Assembly (NCBI RefSeq): GCF_004571025.1
Contig: NZ_SPQT01000027.1
Coordinates: 62,001-126,000 of the forward strand
Direction of reading: 5' to 3'
Length of the DNA stretch: 64,000 nt
From: Bradyrhizobium niftali
Lineage (GTDB): Bacteria; Pseudomonadota; Alphaproteobacteria; Rhizobiales; Xanthobacteraceae
Shown in pieces: positions 55,442 to 64,000 of the stretch. Position numbers and translations under genes: made by a program. How positions within the stretch are numbered: position 1 is the stretch's first letter; each line of letters begins with the position of its first letter. Below the pieces are notes generated by a model. The model saw nothing but the letters and a program-made list of their open reading frames with translations. It searched no databases and was not told where the DNA came from.

Positions 55442-57037
55442 ATGGGCCCGAAGTACGCCATGCGTGATTGCCTTCTCGCGACGAGCTCGTCTCGGACAAA
55501 CTCGGCTACGGCAGCACTCAAACCAAGGGGAAAGCGATTTTGGCTCGTTATCGCGCTTTCGCTAGCGGCTTGTCTCGTCGGCAATTCCGTACTGGCACAA
55601 ACCGCGAGCGGACTTGATCCGAGTAACCACTCCATGGATCAGGCCAGCAAAAGAGGAAAGACCCCCGATCGGGCCGCAAGGCTCCCGATCGACCTGATCC
55701 GTCAGGAAATCCGCGCTCCTGCCTCGGCTCCAGCAGCAGGTCTCGGAGTGCCTTTCGAGAAGCGCGGCAATGCGGGCAGGGGTGCTCAGACGAGACCGCA
55801 AGAGACGATCGATCCCTTCGAAAGGTACGACAAGCTGCGTGAAAAAGGGTTGTGGTTGAACATACCTGGCCCTGCGGACACGATTGATCAGGACAGGGAC
55901 GGCGTTAGATCGGCGCTGGCAGATGTCGGCATCGGGTACATCGGCTGGACACACAACAGCTTTGCAAACAACCAGCTGCCGAATGCGGCCAGAAGCCCTA
56001 TCGCAAACCAGCTCTATATGGGCCAGAATCCGACCTTCGCGTCGGCAAACTTCATGATCGTTACCTACGATCTCAGCCGGTTTGGCATTGCCGACGGACA
56101 GATTGTCGTAGGAGCCGAGCAGCAATACTGGACGTGGGATCGCCCGGGACCAGATCGAGCGGGAATCAATACGCTCGCCTACTACCAGACTTTCTTCGAC
56201 AGGACGCTAGAACTCAAGCTTGGCTACCTCATAAACCAAAATGAGTTCACCGGCACATTGTTCGGAGGGATTACAGGATCGAACATGTCTGCCTTGTTCC
56301 AGGCAGGGATGAGCACCAAAGCTGCGCCGACGCCGGCGGTCAACTTGAAGTACAATTTTGACGATCGCTTGTACAACAAGGTTTCCGTCCAGCGCTCAAT
56401 CAGTCCAGATGGTGCCTATGCCCACATAATCGAGAATCCCACCGGCCTGAACTGGAGCACGGCCAATGCAGGCATCCTTCTCGTTGACGAAGCCGGCTAC
56501 AAGAGCAAGTCGGCTCCCGGCGTACCCGACACGTGGCTGCGGGCGGGCGTTGGTTTCAACAATAGCCGCTACACGAATTTGGCGGACCCCAAGCAACAAA
56601 GGGAGACTGGGAATCATTTTCACTACATCGCTGCGGACAGGCAGCTCTGGCAGAGCGACGCCCTTGGGTTGCCGTCTCGCGGCATCTATGGCGGCTTCTC
56701 CATCATGGGAGCTCCGCCTGACCTCAACAGGATCAGCCAATATTGCGAGCTTCGTCTTTATGCGAAAGGCCCCTTTGATAGCCGGCCCAGTGATCTGATT
56801 GCAATCGTTGCTAGCAAGACGAGCTGGAGCAAATTTGCGGTGGACGCTGCTCTCGCTAAAGGCCAGCTTGCGCATCGTGATACCACGGCAATCACCGGAA
56901 CATATACCGCCCGTCTTGCTCCGGGAATATATGCAGGCGTGGGATTATCATACATTCATAACCCCACAAGCATCACGCACACGCCCCAAACGGAACACGC
57001 GCTCAATCTGTTGGTATCTACGTTGATATTCTTCTGA
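55442..57037 (+). CDS. OprB-family carbohydrate-selective porin
   Basis: 531 residues from ATG 55442 (55460 also possible). An extended basic N-terminus is followed by the signal core FWLVIALSLAACLVGNSVLAQTA. The barrel shows OprB-type features: KGLWLNIPGPADTIDQDRDGVRSALADVGIGYIGWTHNSFANN, LYMGQNPTFASANFMIVTYDLSRFG, ELKLGYLINQNEFTGTLFGG, LNWSTANAGILLVDEAGY, LRAGVGFNNSRYTNL, YGGFSIMG, and the final strand HALNLLVSTLIFF with C-terminal Phe. Such porins admit sugars across the outer membrane. Near-full length for the family. Neither neighbour suggests a pathway. Confidence 0.85.
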   Translation: MGPKYAMRDCLLATSSSRTNSATAALKPRGKRFWLVIALSLAACLVGNSVLAQTASGLDPSNHSMDQASKRGKTPDRAARLPIDLIRQEIRAPASAPAAGLGVPFEKRGNAGRGAQTRPQETIDPFERYDKLREKGLWLNIPGPADTIDQDRDGVRSALADVGIGYIGWTHNSFANNQLPNAARSPIANQLYMGQNPTFASANFMIVTYDLSRFGIADGQIVVGAEQQYWTWDRPGPDRAGINTLAYYQTFFDRTLELKLGYLINQNEFTGTLFGGITGSNMSALFQAGMSTKAAPTPAVNLKYNFDDRLYNKVSVQRSISPDGAYAHIIENPTGLNWSTANAGILLVDEAGYKSKSAPGVPDTWLRAGVGFNNSRYTNLADPKQQRETGNHFHYIAADRQLWQSDALGLPSRGIYGGFSIMGAPPDLNRISQYCELRLYAKGPFDSRPSDLIAIVASKTSWSKFAVDAALAKGQLAHRDTTAITGTYTARLAPGIYAGVGLSYIHNPTSITHTPQTEHALNLLVSTLIFF

Positions 57038-57292
57038 TCATCGCAGACGCCATTCTGATTCCACCATCTCGTGCCGCATGGGACTTGAGCTTCGCGATCT
57101 TGTTGAGGAGACCGGCTGCATCTGCGCGAGACGAACCGTCTAGGGGTGCGCCAGCTGTAAGAGCTTATAGAGAAAAGATGTCGTTGGACCCCTAGCAAGG
57201 TGAAGCGGAGTGTTCAGGATAAACTGGTCCCGAACGCGGTCATTTCCCAGGTTAGCCACCGCGATAACTCTCCGCTGCGGAACCATAGCCAG

Positions 57293-57320
57293 GTCAGGTT
57301 CTCAAAAGCTTGCTCGACTA
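57293..57320 (+). promoter_or_regulatory. tts box upstream of broken effector gene
   Basis: Starts GTCAGGTT, continues TCAAAAGCTT and ends CGACTA; one mismatch from the TCGAAAGCT core. The effector GTG start at 57358 is 38 bp downstream. Confidence 0.8.
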
Positions 57321-57357
57321 GGCAGACCTGTTCAGGTGATCCTGGAGTGAGGTTAGC

Positions 57358-57974
57358 GTGGACCCGCAAAATTTTGACCCGTTTAACGTGGCAGCTTGGT
57401 CGCAGGTGCAGCACGACGTGCCGCAAGAGCCGCAGACGAGCCAGGCCGGACAAGATGGCTTTGAGCAGCACTTGGCTGAGGCAAGGCAGGCCGAACCCGC
57501 TCCCGTCGGCGGACGAGGCTCCTATCCCCATCTATCTACCGAAGACCGGGACCTTATAAGGCGATTGCTCAATATGTGGATCAGAAGAACCCACAGCCGA
57601 ATACGGTCAAGCTTTATACTCAGGCACTTCGTCGACTGGCGAATGATCTCCGCGCCCGTGGCCAAACGACTGATCTAAGGGACCACCAGTCGCTGGCTAA
57701 TCACCTAGATACTTACTTTCCCAATGACGCCCTCATGAAGACAGGCGTAAGCGTCCTTCGTGCGTATCATGATTCCAGTCATTTGGTTTCTCGCGGGCGA
57801 CCGCGCGCGCTCCCCTCAGCGAAAGACGCATCTAACGATGGCCGGCAATCCCCGGATGAGGCGATCGATGCACGTGCCCAGAGCAATCTCCTGGCAAGTG
57901 AGGAGCTCCCCATCAATCATGAACATGACACAGCTCAATCGAGAGCAGCTCGGCGCAGAGCAGAGTTCTCATGA
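57358..57974 (+). pseudogene. Type III effector remnant with SAM-like repeats, single-base frameshift
   Basis: From a GTG, frame one reads DPQNFDPFNVAAWSQVQHDVPQEPQTSQAG to LSTEDRDLI. The reading then moves to another frame (AIAQYVDQKNPQPNTVKLYTQALRRLANDLRARGQTTDLRDHQSLANHLDTYF and beyond, to 57974). Restoring one G in the AAGGCG at ~57559-57563 joins the two exactly, giving about 205 codons. The N-terminus and the NTV-x-x-Y-x-x-AL-x-x-LANDLRARG repeat resemble the N-terminal half of NopD/Bel2-5-type effectors in B. japonicum, from memory. The rest of the gene, including any protease domain, is absent. Confidence 0.75.
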
Positions 57975-58827
57975 GCGACCGTCGGGAATACCGCTGTGTT
58001 ATTGCTCTGCCTGAGCCATCGTTGAGGCCAACCGTCTGCTTGACGCCCCATTTCTTCAAGGGGCGATCCGCCCCACATTGGATCGGGGTTGTTGTACCGA
58101 GTAGAGGCGAGTTCTCTCATTGGCAGGCCCTTCTGCGATGGGTGATCGATTAGCGGTTGTGGTGCGAGATAGCCGTGGAGGAAGATAGTCTTCGTGACTT
58201 TGAAGGACCGATGTCGCTTCAAACTCTGGCGATCATTGGAAGCCTGTCCCGACCATCAAGACTCAGAACCGCAACCGGAACAGCCTCCCTCCTCGTTGTG
58301 ACCGCCTGCTCTCGTGATTTGGTTCTGTCGGGATTCGTGTTTTGCCGCTGGTTCCGGACTTAGCGCTTCCGGATCAGGCTGTTCGCAGCGACAATGGGCG
58401 AATTCTGGAAACAAGCGTGCTCGTTCCTCCCTATGCCGTATCAGTAAACGTGATGGTACCAGGAGGCCGTCGTCATGCAATTTGCCAGCTGCCGGATGTT
58501 GGTCTCACATGCGGATCTTGCAGGGCAGCGTCCCCCTGTATCCGGGTTGAATGGGTCGTTTGATTCGATCGGGTTCACGCCGCGCCCGCTTGAGAGACTA
58601 TCGCCTCGCAACCTTTCGAGCCAGGCTCGGGCCTGATGTACGGACAGCGGAGAGGCTGCCGCTTGAGAAACTGACAGAGCCAACATCGCCGTCGAAATCA
58701 GGCCTGTATTCACGCCCCACTTCTGCGATCTGCATCGATTGGGTGCATCGCCGGTCAAGCGCGGCGTGATAGAACGTCTCGCGCGAGCTGCCCGCCGAGC
58801 ATTGGAAATTGCAGCCAACTTGCTTCT
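57975..58827. other. Region without a supported gene
   Basis: About 850 bp between the two effector loci. Frames overlap on both strands with no clear family match; probably decayed effector or insertion-sequence DNA. Confidence 0.35.
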
Positions 58828-60719
58828 TCACCGAGGTTCGGGATAAACGCGAACGCGCTGGCGTCCTTCGCTTTCCACCAACTCGCCCCTGTAAGGCATT
58901 CCGCGGATCTCGAAATAGGTCGGCCGCCCGGGCTGGGGCATGATGCGCTCGCCTTCCAAAACGCGCACGAGGTAAGGCGGCAGGAACCGCTCCCTATGCT
59001 CCCAGCCGCCCCGGATAAGATAGCCAAGATCGACTACGCCTTCCCCGGTTTGCCTTGCGCTTCCGATTGGCGGTGGGCGATGCAGCGGCCGCGATGGCCC
59101 GGCTTCGTCCATCCCACCGGCGCGCGGGTGATGGATCAGGCGAATATCCCTGCGACCGCCCGGTCCAAATGTCGCCGAATAGCGCTCTCCATTGATTGCA
59201 AACTGACTTGGCCCGAACTGGTTTGGCAGCAGATTGATGTTGCCCAAGACATCGATCAGCACGTCTGAAGCCGCCTGGGAGCCGTGGCGCCAGTTGGCGC
59301 CAACGATCGCTCCAATGTGCCGCAGCTCCGAAGCCGCCCCGGGCGGTCCTGCGAACGGCGAGGCGGCCGCAAATTCAGGTGCTGGCGCAGAGCGCGCATC
59401 ATCACGCAAGTCGTGGGGTGTGGGTGGATCCAGATCAATGAAGGAGTCGAGACCGCCGTAGATGTTTGACGATCGGGGCCTCACGGACGAAGGCGATGCG
59501 GGCTCTTGCATCTGTTGCCCAAGCCAGGCCCAGGCTCGCTGGCTCGGGGCGGCTGGAGTGGCAGGAAGCTCGAGCGGCGGATGAGCTTGCGCGGCCCAGT
59601 GCGGCGCCGGCACCGGTGAGGCAGGTTCGTGGATTTGGTCGCCGAGCCAATCCCAAGCTCCCGCGCTCGGCGTCGCCGGCGTTGCGGGAAGCAGCTGGGA
59701 CGAGCCGGCCTGCCATCCGCTTTGCGACGCCGGCATCGATGAGCCAGATCCGTGCATTTGCTCTCCAAGCCATTCCCAAGCTCCCGCGCTTGGCGTGGCT
59801 GGCGTTGCGGGAAGCTCCCGTGGCGAGTGGGCCTGCCGACCAGCTCTCGCAGAAGGCTGACCCGGGTCCTCAGGAGGCGGCAATCCCAGGACCCTGTTCG
59901 CCTCAAGGATTTGTTGATAGAGCCCAAGCCTGACCAGATCAGCGTTGATCTTGCTGTCCCCGGTCTCGTGTTTGTACTCCTCGACATCCTGAGCGAGCCC
60001 AGGGGTGGAAAGTCGGCCGGCGATCGGCTGTCTATCATGCGTCTGCAGCCACTCACTCAGCCTGAACATGCGGCGAGTTTGCCTGTCGATCGTCTTTGGG
60101 TCGATCCTGTGTGTCGCCTTTTCCGCCGCGGCCCACATGCGCATGAGGGTTGCGTCCTCAGCGTGAGGAGCCAGCCGCCGGACATCGGCTGCCAAGGTGT
60201 TTCCGGCACCGACTTCACGAAGCTTCTTCAGGGCCGCCTTGATGCGCCTGCCGCGGTCCTTTGCGTAGGTGTCGACGTCCTCATCGAGCTCAGCTTCTAG
60301 CTGGTGGTTTTCCACATCGGGATTTTCCAGCTGCGCGTTTTCAAATTCCCGGTGAATTCGATCGGCAATCGAGGGCCTGCCGGCGTCGCTCAGGCGCGCG
60401 CTCAAATGGCGCAAATCGGCTGCCGCATTCTTGATGGTGCCGTCGCTGAGATTACCTGCCGCCTTGTTTCGGAAATCTTCAATGAGCTCCTCATCTGCCG
60501 AATTGACCCCGCGCGTCCGGCCCGGCTGCCTTGCATAATCAAGTCGTACATTCGTCGAAAATACGTCAGGTTGGACCGCGTCGCGCGACGACTTTCCGCC
60601 AAGGGCCTTGCCGATTCCCGATTTGAAGCGTGACCATAATCCGCGGCTTTTTCCGCTCTTGGCCAAGGCGGCAGACTCTGCGTCCGGAAAGCTGCAACGT
60701 GCGCTGCTGAACAGATCAT
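58828..60719 (-). pseudogene. NopD/Bel2-5-like type III effector, 3' part (interrupted by IS)
   Basis: At least 612 codons are open (to 60666), and the same frame continues to the IS junction (LFSSARCSFPDAESAALAKSGKSRG). Regions: basic stretch SGKSRGLWSRFKSGIGKALGGKS, SAM-like helical repeats (LIEDFRNKAAGNLSDGTIKNAAADLRHLSARL and similar, residues ~60-260), three ~42-residue repeats with LPATPATPSAGAW-x-WLG (residues ~284-390), then two related beta modules, FAINGERYSATFGPGGRRDIRL and YFEIRGMPYRGELVESEGRQRVRV. The repeats and order resemble NopD/Bel2-5, but no ULP1 protease domain follows; the gene ends at a natural-looking stop. A TTG start at 60666 could still yield a secretion-signal-less protein. 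The 5' part lies beyond the IS element. Confidence 0.7.
59505..59817 (-). repeat. Three in-frame ~42-residue repeats in the NopD-like effector
   Basis: Units begin ELPATPATPSAGAWEWLG, LLPATPATPSAGAWDWLG and ELPATPAAPSQRAWAWLG, each followed by -QM/-QI and a Pro/Ser linker. The third is more diverged. Similar repeats characterise NopD/Bel2-5-type effectors. Confidence 0.8.
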
Positions 60720-62143
60720 GGTCGTGTCCCCAGTGATGGTGTAGCTCGGTAGAGCAAAGCCGCCCGGACGCGCGCCTTCACATAGCGCCGTAGCGGGCGG
60801 GCGGCTTTGCGGTGGCCACCGGCAGTTCTCCGGTAGGATCGGGTTGCGACACGCCAACGCAACCGAGGAACCACCGATGACCGACGATATGATGAACCTG
60901 CGCACGCTCGTGGAGAAGACCCCTGATGCCGATCTGTTGCGCGAGATGATCGGCTTTGCGGCCCAGCGCCTGATGGAGCTGGAAGTCGAAGGCCAGACCG
61001 GGGCGGCCTACGGGGAGAAGAACCCCGAACGTCTGGCCCAGCGCAACGGCTACCGGGACCGGATCTGGGAGACCCGCGCCGGCGCAGTCGAACTGCGCAT
61101 CCCAAAGCTGCGCAAGGGCTCCTACTTCCCGGGCTTTCTGGAGCCGCGCCGGATGGCCGAGAAGGCGCTCACCGCCGTGGTGCAGGAGGCCTATGTGCAG
61201 GGCGTCTCGACCCGTTCGGTGGACGATCTGGTGCAGGCGATGGGCATGACCGGCATCTCCAAGAGCCAGGTCAGTCGGCTATGCGGCGAGATCGACGACA
61301 AGGTGAAGGCGTTCCTCGCCCGTCCGATCGAGGGCGACTGGCCGTATCTGTGGATCGACGCCACCTACGTGAAGGTCCGCCAGAACGGCCGCATCGTGTC
61401 GGTCGCGGTGATCGTCGCAGTCGGCGTCAACAGCGACGGCCGGCGCGAGGTTCTCGGCATGGACATCGGACCGTCCGAAGCCGAGACGTTCTGGACCGCG
61501 TTCCTGCGCAAGCTCGCCCGCCGCGGCCTGCGCGGCGTCAAGCTGGTCGTCTCCGACGCCCACGAGGGCATCAAGGCCACGGTCGGAAAGGTTCTCAACG
61601 CCACCTGGCAACGCTGCCGCGTGCACTTCATGCGCAACGCGCTGGCCCATGCCGGCAAGAGCGGGCGGCGGGTTGTCTCCGCCTTCATCGCCACCGCGTT
61701 TGCCCAGGACGATGCCGAGACCGCACGCGCGCAGTGGCGGAAGGTCGCCGACCAGCTCCGCCCCAAACTACCCAAGCTCGCCGCCTTCCTCGACGAAGCG
61801 GAGCCTGATGTGCTCGCCTACATGACGTTCCCGCCCCAGCACCGGACCAAGCTGCACTCGACCAACCCGATCGAGCGCCTCAACGGCGAGATCAAGCGGC
61901 GCACCGAGGTCGTCGGCATCTTCCCCAACGAAGATGCCATCGTCCGTCTCATCGGCGCGATCCTGCTCGAACAGAACGATGAATGGGCCGTCCAGCGTGC
62001 CCGCTACATGACGCTGGAAACCATCGCGCCATTGAGCGATGATCCCAACGTCAGCCTCACGGCTATCGCCAGCTGACCAGCCCGGCTCTCGCCGGCGAAC
62101 GCGGTGACCCGCCGCCAGCTACACCACATCACGGGGCACGATC
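60720..62143 (+). mobile_element. IS256-family insertion sequence (1424 bp)
   Basis: Terminal inverted repeats: the left end reads GGTCGTGTCCCCAGTGATGG then TGTAGCT; the right end, reverse complemented, reads GGATCGTGCCCCGTGATGTG then GTGTAGCT, matching apart from small gaps. One transposase gene fills the element. It is inserted in a type III effector gene on the other strand. Confidence 0.88.
60844..62076 (+). CDS. IS256-family transposase (mutator type)
   Basis: 410 residues, the family's usual size. Mutator-type landmarks: GEKNPERLAQRNGYRDRIWETRAGAVELRIPKLRKGSYFPGFLEPRR, ALTAVVQEAYVQGVSTRSVDDLVQAMGMTGISKSQVSRLC, the first catalytic Asp in LWIDATYVKVR, the second in LVVSDAHEGIK, W-Q-R-C-R-V-H-F-M-R-N, and the Glu in STNPIERLNGEIKRRTEVVGIFPN. 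Intact frame between intact ends, so the element is probably active. Confidence 0.95.
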   Translation: MRHANATEEPPMTDDMMNLRTLVEKTPDADLLREMIGFAAQRLMELEVEGQTGAAYGEKNPERLAQRNGYRDRIWETRAGAVELRIPKLRKGSYFPGFLEPRRMAEKALTAVVQEAYVQGVSTRSVDDLVQAMGMTGISKSQVSRLCGEIDDKVKAFLARPIEGDWPYLWIDATYVKVRQNGRIVSVAVIVAVGVNSDGRREVLGMDIGPSEAETFWTAFLRKLARRGLRGVKLVVSDAHEGIKATVGKVLNATWQRCRVHFMRNALAHAGKSGRRVVSAFIATAFAQDDAETARAQWRKVADQLRPKLPKLAAFLDEAEPDVLAYMTFPPQHRTKLHSTNPIERLNGEIKRRTEVVGIFPNEDAIVRLIGAILLEQNDEWAVQRARYMTLETIAPLSDDPNVSLTAIAS

Positions 62144-62151
62144 CAGATCAT

Positions 62152-62492
62152 CTCGCAAACTAGACTGCGGCACTTGCGCCGAAGTGGGCACCTGGAAGCT
62201 GGGAAGGTCTACGCTCCGTCGCGTGCCGCCTCTCCCCGAAAGCGGAGTGCGGCGGCACCCGCATCGAACCGCCGAAATTATCCCGCCGGACTGATCGACC
62301 ACCTCCTGCGGGAGGCCGCTCAGGCGAAGCTGACTTGCTTTCATCAGACGGATCGAGATTCAAGCCCTTCAGCCGCCCTTCAAAGTCACCCTGCTCGCTT
62401 GGGCTGCCCGCTCGCTGCCCACTCCGCCCCTGAAGGGCGGCGTACTCTCGCATCCAGGCTCCTGAATCGAAGAATGGGTCAACCGGATCCAC
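62152..62492 (-). pseudogene. NopD/Bel2-5-like effector, 5' part (frameshifted, cut by IS)
   Basis: Starts MDPVDPFFDSGAWMREYAALQGRSGQRAG, about 100 bp after a tts box. The reading stays in this frame to about residue 80 (DNFGGSMRVPPHSAFGE). The product-like sequence then continues in the next frame (RRSVDLPSFQVPTSAQVPQSSLRDDL) up to the IS junction, while the first frame stops at 62160. Removing the IS and one target copy joins this second frame to the 3' part in phase (SSLRDDLFSSARCSF). So the gene has one indel, near 62235-62260, plus the IS. Confidence 0.75.
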
Positions 62493-62591
62493 CCTGCTCT
62501 CCTCATGTTTATATAGACCCTGCAGCGATCCGTAGGGCCTGGATTACGGCCAAATAGCAGCTCGTTCAGCAAGAATCAGATTTTCGATTGT

Positions 62592-62619
62592 TGTAGCCGC
62601 AACCTTTCGAAAAGCTGAC
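62592..62619 (-). promoter_or_regulatory. tts box of the NopD-like effector
   Basis: Minus strand reads GTCAGCTTTTCGAAAGG then TTGCGGCTA, matching the core TCGAAAG completely. It lies 100 bp before the ATG at 62492. Confidence 0.85.
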
Positions 62620-63117
62620 GAGATCAGGATATTGCTGGGCGCGAGAGTGGCCTGGGATAGGCACTCGCCTGACCAGGGACCGGATCGCTCCAATTTTGCC
62701 GCCGGCCTCCGGTTCGAGCTGACGAATTCCTCGACCGACGTAACAATGGATCGCCTGTCGATCGGGTGCCGAATTCAAGCATCACCACCCGAACAGTTAG
62801 CTGCCTCGTCAAACCGAGCTGGCTGGCTGCGGCAGCGCCTCCGCAACCGATGATTTCACCGGTGCGCGCGTTGGTCTCCTCAACAACTTTTCGACCGGCG
62901 GAGCTCTCGTCCCGAAGCGGCTTCCGACCGGACGCAGATACGCCCTCGCCTCGCGCGCGGGAATTTTCGTCGCGCGGCAAGACCGAAAAGCCCTGATCGA
63001 TGGCAGCGCACTTCCAAGGTGCAAAAGCATCTTGGCAGCGATGGGCGAGGCTTCACGATCGATCTTTGCGTACCGCCGAAGAGCAATGATAAATATCTCT
63101 GCGGCGGTTTGGGAGCC
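62620..63117. other. Intergenic between two effector loci
   Basis: About 500 bp, no supported gene. It would be the 3' flank of the nopM-type gene and the upstream region of the NopD-like gene. Confidence 0.35.
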
Positions 63118-64000
63118 TCATAGTTTTAGGCCACGCTCTGCGAGCAAACGGTGCATGACCTCGCCTTTGATCTCGCCAGCGATCTCGTTTCGGACTTGAG
63201 CTCCGAGCACCCGCTCGGCATCCGGATCGCCTAGAAGACCATGCTCGGCCAGTCGCTGATCCAAGCGGGTTTGAAACTCCTCGCCCATAGCTTCGACCAG
63301 CCGGTCTTGCATCGCTTCATATTCGTCCGGAGCGATGCGCCTCAGCACCGTCTCCCAGGGTTGCCAGCGGGTTGCCATGTAGTCGGTGAACTGGCTTGCT
63401 TCCCGCTGCCGAACCAGCTCGAGCGCCTCCGTTGCATCGTCCTCGCTTACGTGAGAGACCGCCAGGAAGCGCATGTCAGGGGCGACATGACTGAGCTCCA
63501 GCGGCTCGCGCAGCCGATGTTGATAGGCCAGGTAGACTTCGATGTCGTCTACGTTCGGGTTGCCGCTGGCGAGCGAGTTGACCCTGTCGCGCGCGATCTC
63601 GTCCAACGCCTCCAAGCGGAAGGCGACACGGCCGCGCTGGATCAGATCGCCAAGCAGATCGTCATATACCCCGTCCTCGACGTCAGCGTTGAGGCGCGCG
63701 GTCTGCATACCATTCCAGTGCAAGGTGACACGATCCTCGCAGCTCGCGTTGGCCTCGGAAGCCTGTGTGAAAAACTGCTCGCGCAGTCCCGGATTTGCAG
63801 CTGCCTGGCGCAGATCATCAGCCACTGCCTGCCGAAACCCGTCATTGCCGTAGTTCACGGTGCCTCGTAGCCTCTCCAGGAACTGTGCGTAGTCTTGGGC
63901 GCCGGGCTCGTCCGCAAAGTGCTGCCATTCGGCCAGTGCTGACGGGTCGTCTGCGAGCCAGTGTGCGGCAGCCTCATGCAGGGATTGCTGTGCAAGCTGT
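63118..64000 (-). CDS. nopM: NopM-type effector, NEL-domain E3 ubiquitin ligase (partial, 5' end outside window)
   Basis: The 3' 294 codons of an open frame that continues past the window edge. The NEL (novel E3 ligase) domain of IpaH/SspH-type effectors is recognised by AHWLADDPSALAEWQHFADEPGAQDYAQFLERLRGTVNY, the catalytic cysteine in EANASCEDRVTLHWNGMQTA (C-x-D), then EVYLAYQHRLREPLEL and the helical C-terminus ending LLAERGLKL. NopM ubiquitinates host proteins after type III delivery; the leucine-rich repeats that select substrates would lie upstream, outside the window. The visible part is intact. Confidence 0.9.
   Translation of the reverse strand, partial: QLAQQSLHEAAAHWLADDPSALAEWQHFADEPGAQDYAQFLERLRGTVNYGNDGFRQAVADDLRQAAANPGLREQFFTQASEANASCEDRVTLHWNGMQTARLNADVEDGVYDDLLGDLIQRGRVAFRLEALDEIARDRVNSLASGNPNVDDIEVYLAYQHRLREPLELSHVAPDMRFLAVSHVSEDDATEALELVRQREASQFTDYMATRWQPWETVLRRIAPDEYEAMQDRLVEAMGEEFQTRLDQRLAEHGLLGDPDAERVLGAQVRNEIAGEIKGEVMHRLLAERGLKL

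Larger units (their letters stand above)
60712..62151. repeat. 8-bp target-site duplication CAGATCAT flanking the IS element
   Basis: CAGATCAT occurs at 60712-60719 and 62144-62151, directly abutting the two IS ends. Length fits IS256-family elements (8-9 bp). The perfect duplication implies a recent, unrearranged insertion. Confidence 0.85.

Noticed and set aside
61281..61808. Long overlapping frames within the IS transposase gene
   Set aside because: Shadows in alternative frames of a high-GC transposase gene.

Overview
The window looks like part of a Bradyrhizobium symbiosis island, close to the B. japonicum / B. diazoefficiens type. The diagnostic block is nodY-A-B-C-S-U-I-J, nolO and nodZ on the minus strand. 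nodD1, nodD2 and nolA lie beside it on the plus strand, and fixR-nifA and fixA follow on the other side. Gene density is low, with many gene remnants, small orphan proteins and type III effector debris, as expected of an accessory island. All assignments were made by reading translations and motifs; no database search was run.

Layout. 1-8 kb: mostly non-coding, with the effector protease gene nopT, a few small proteins, a biotin-carboxylase remnant and an orphan tts box. 8-12 kb: a divergent TrpD-like protein, a small helical protein, a flavin reductase and an M20 peptidase. 12-18.2 kb: an ATP-grasp ligase facing a two-gene operon (2OG-Fe(II) dioxygenase and a diiron-oxygenase-like/GFA fusion). 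That operon has a sigma54/NifA-type promoter, so the unit looks like an uncharacterised small-molecule or peptide-modifying system expressed under nitrogen-fixing conditions. 18.6-23 kb: fixA, nifA and fixR, with NifA/sigma54 and RegR sites. 23.7-34.8 kb: Nod-factor synthesis and export behind one nod box. 34.8-39 kb: nodD1, nodD2, nolA. 39-54 kb: an orphan LivK-type binding protein, an LLM oxidoreductase, small proteins, an Omp31-like porin, a solo LuxR regulator, an etfB/fixA pseudogene, a TauE-type exporter and hemN. 54-64 kb: a membrane-anchored coiled-coil protein, an OprB-like porin and effector-rich DNA. The effector DNA holds a frameshifted effector with a tts box, a NopD/Bel2-5-like effector split by an IS256-family element with an intact 8-bp target duplication, and the NEL E3-ligase end of a NopM-type effector running off the window.

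Regulation ties the regions together. NodD1 with flavonoid acts on the nod box. RegR and NifA act on fixR-nifA, and NifA with sigma54 on fixA and the oxygenase operon. TtsI acts on the effector tts boxes. A recurring promoter element, a -35 and -10 hexamer separated by 19 bp with a common core, occurs upstream of nolA, nodD2, the TrpD-like gene, the LivK-type gene and at least three other places. That geometry is typical of MerR-family activators, and NolA is the only MerR-type protein in the window, so these sites may be a NolA regulon.
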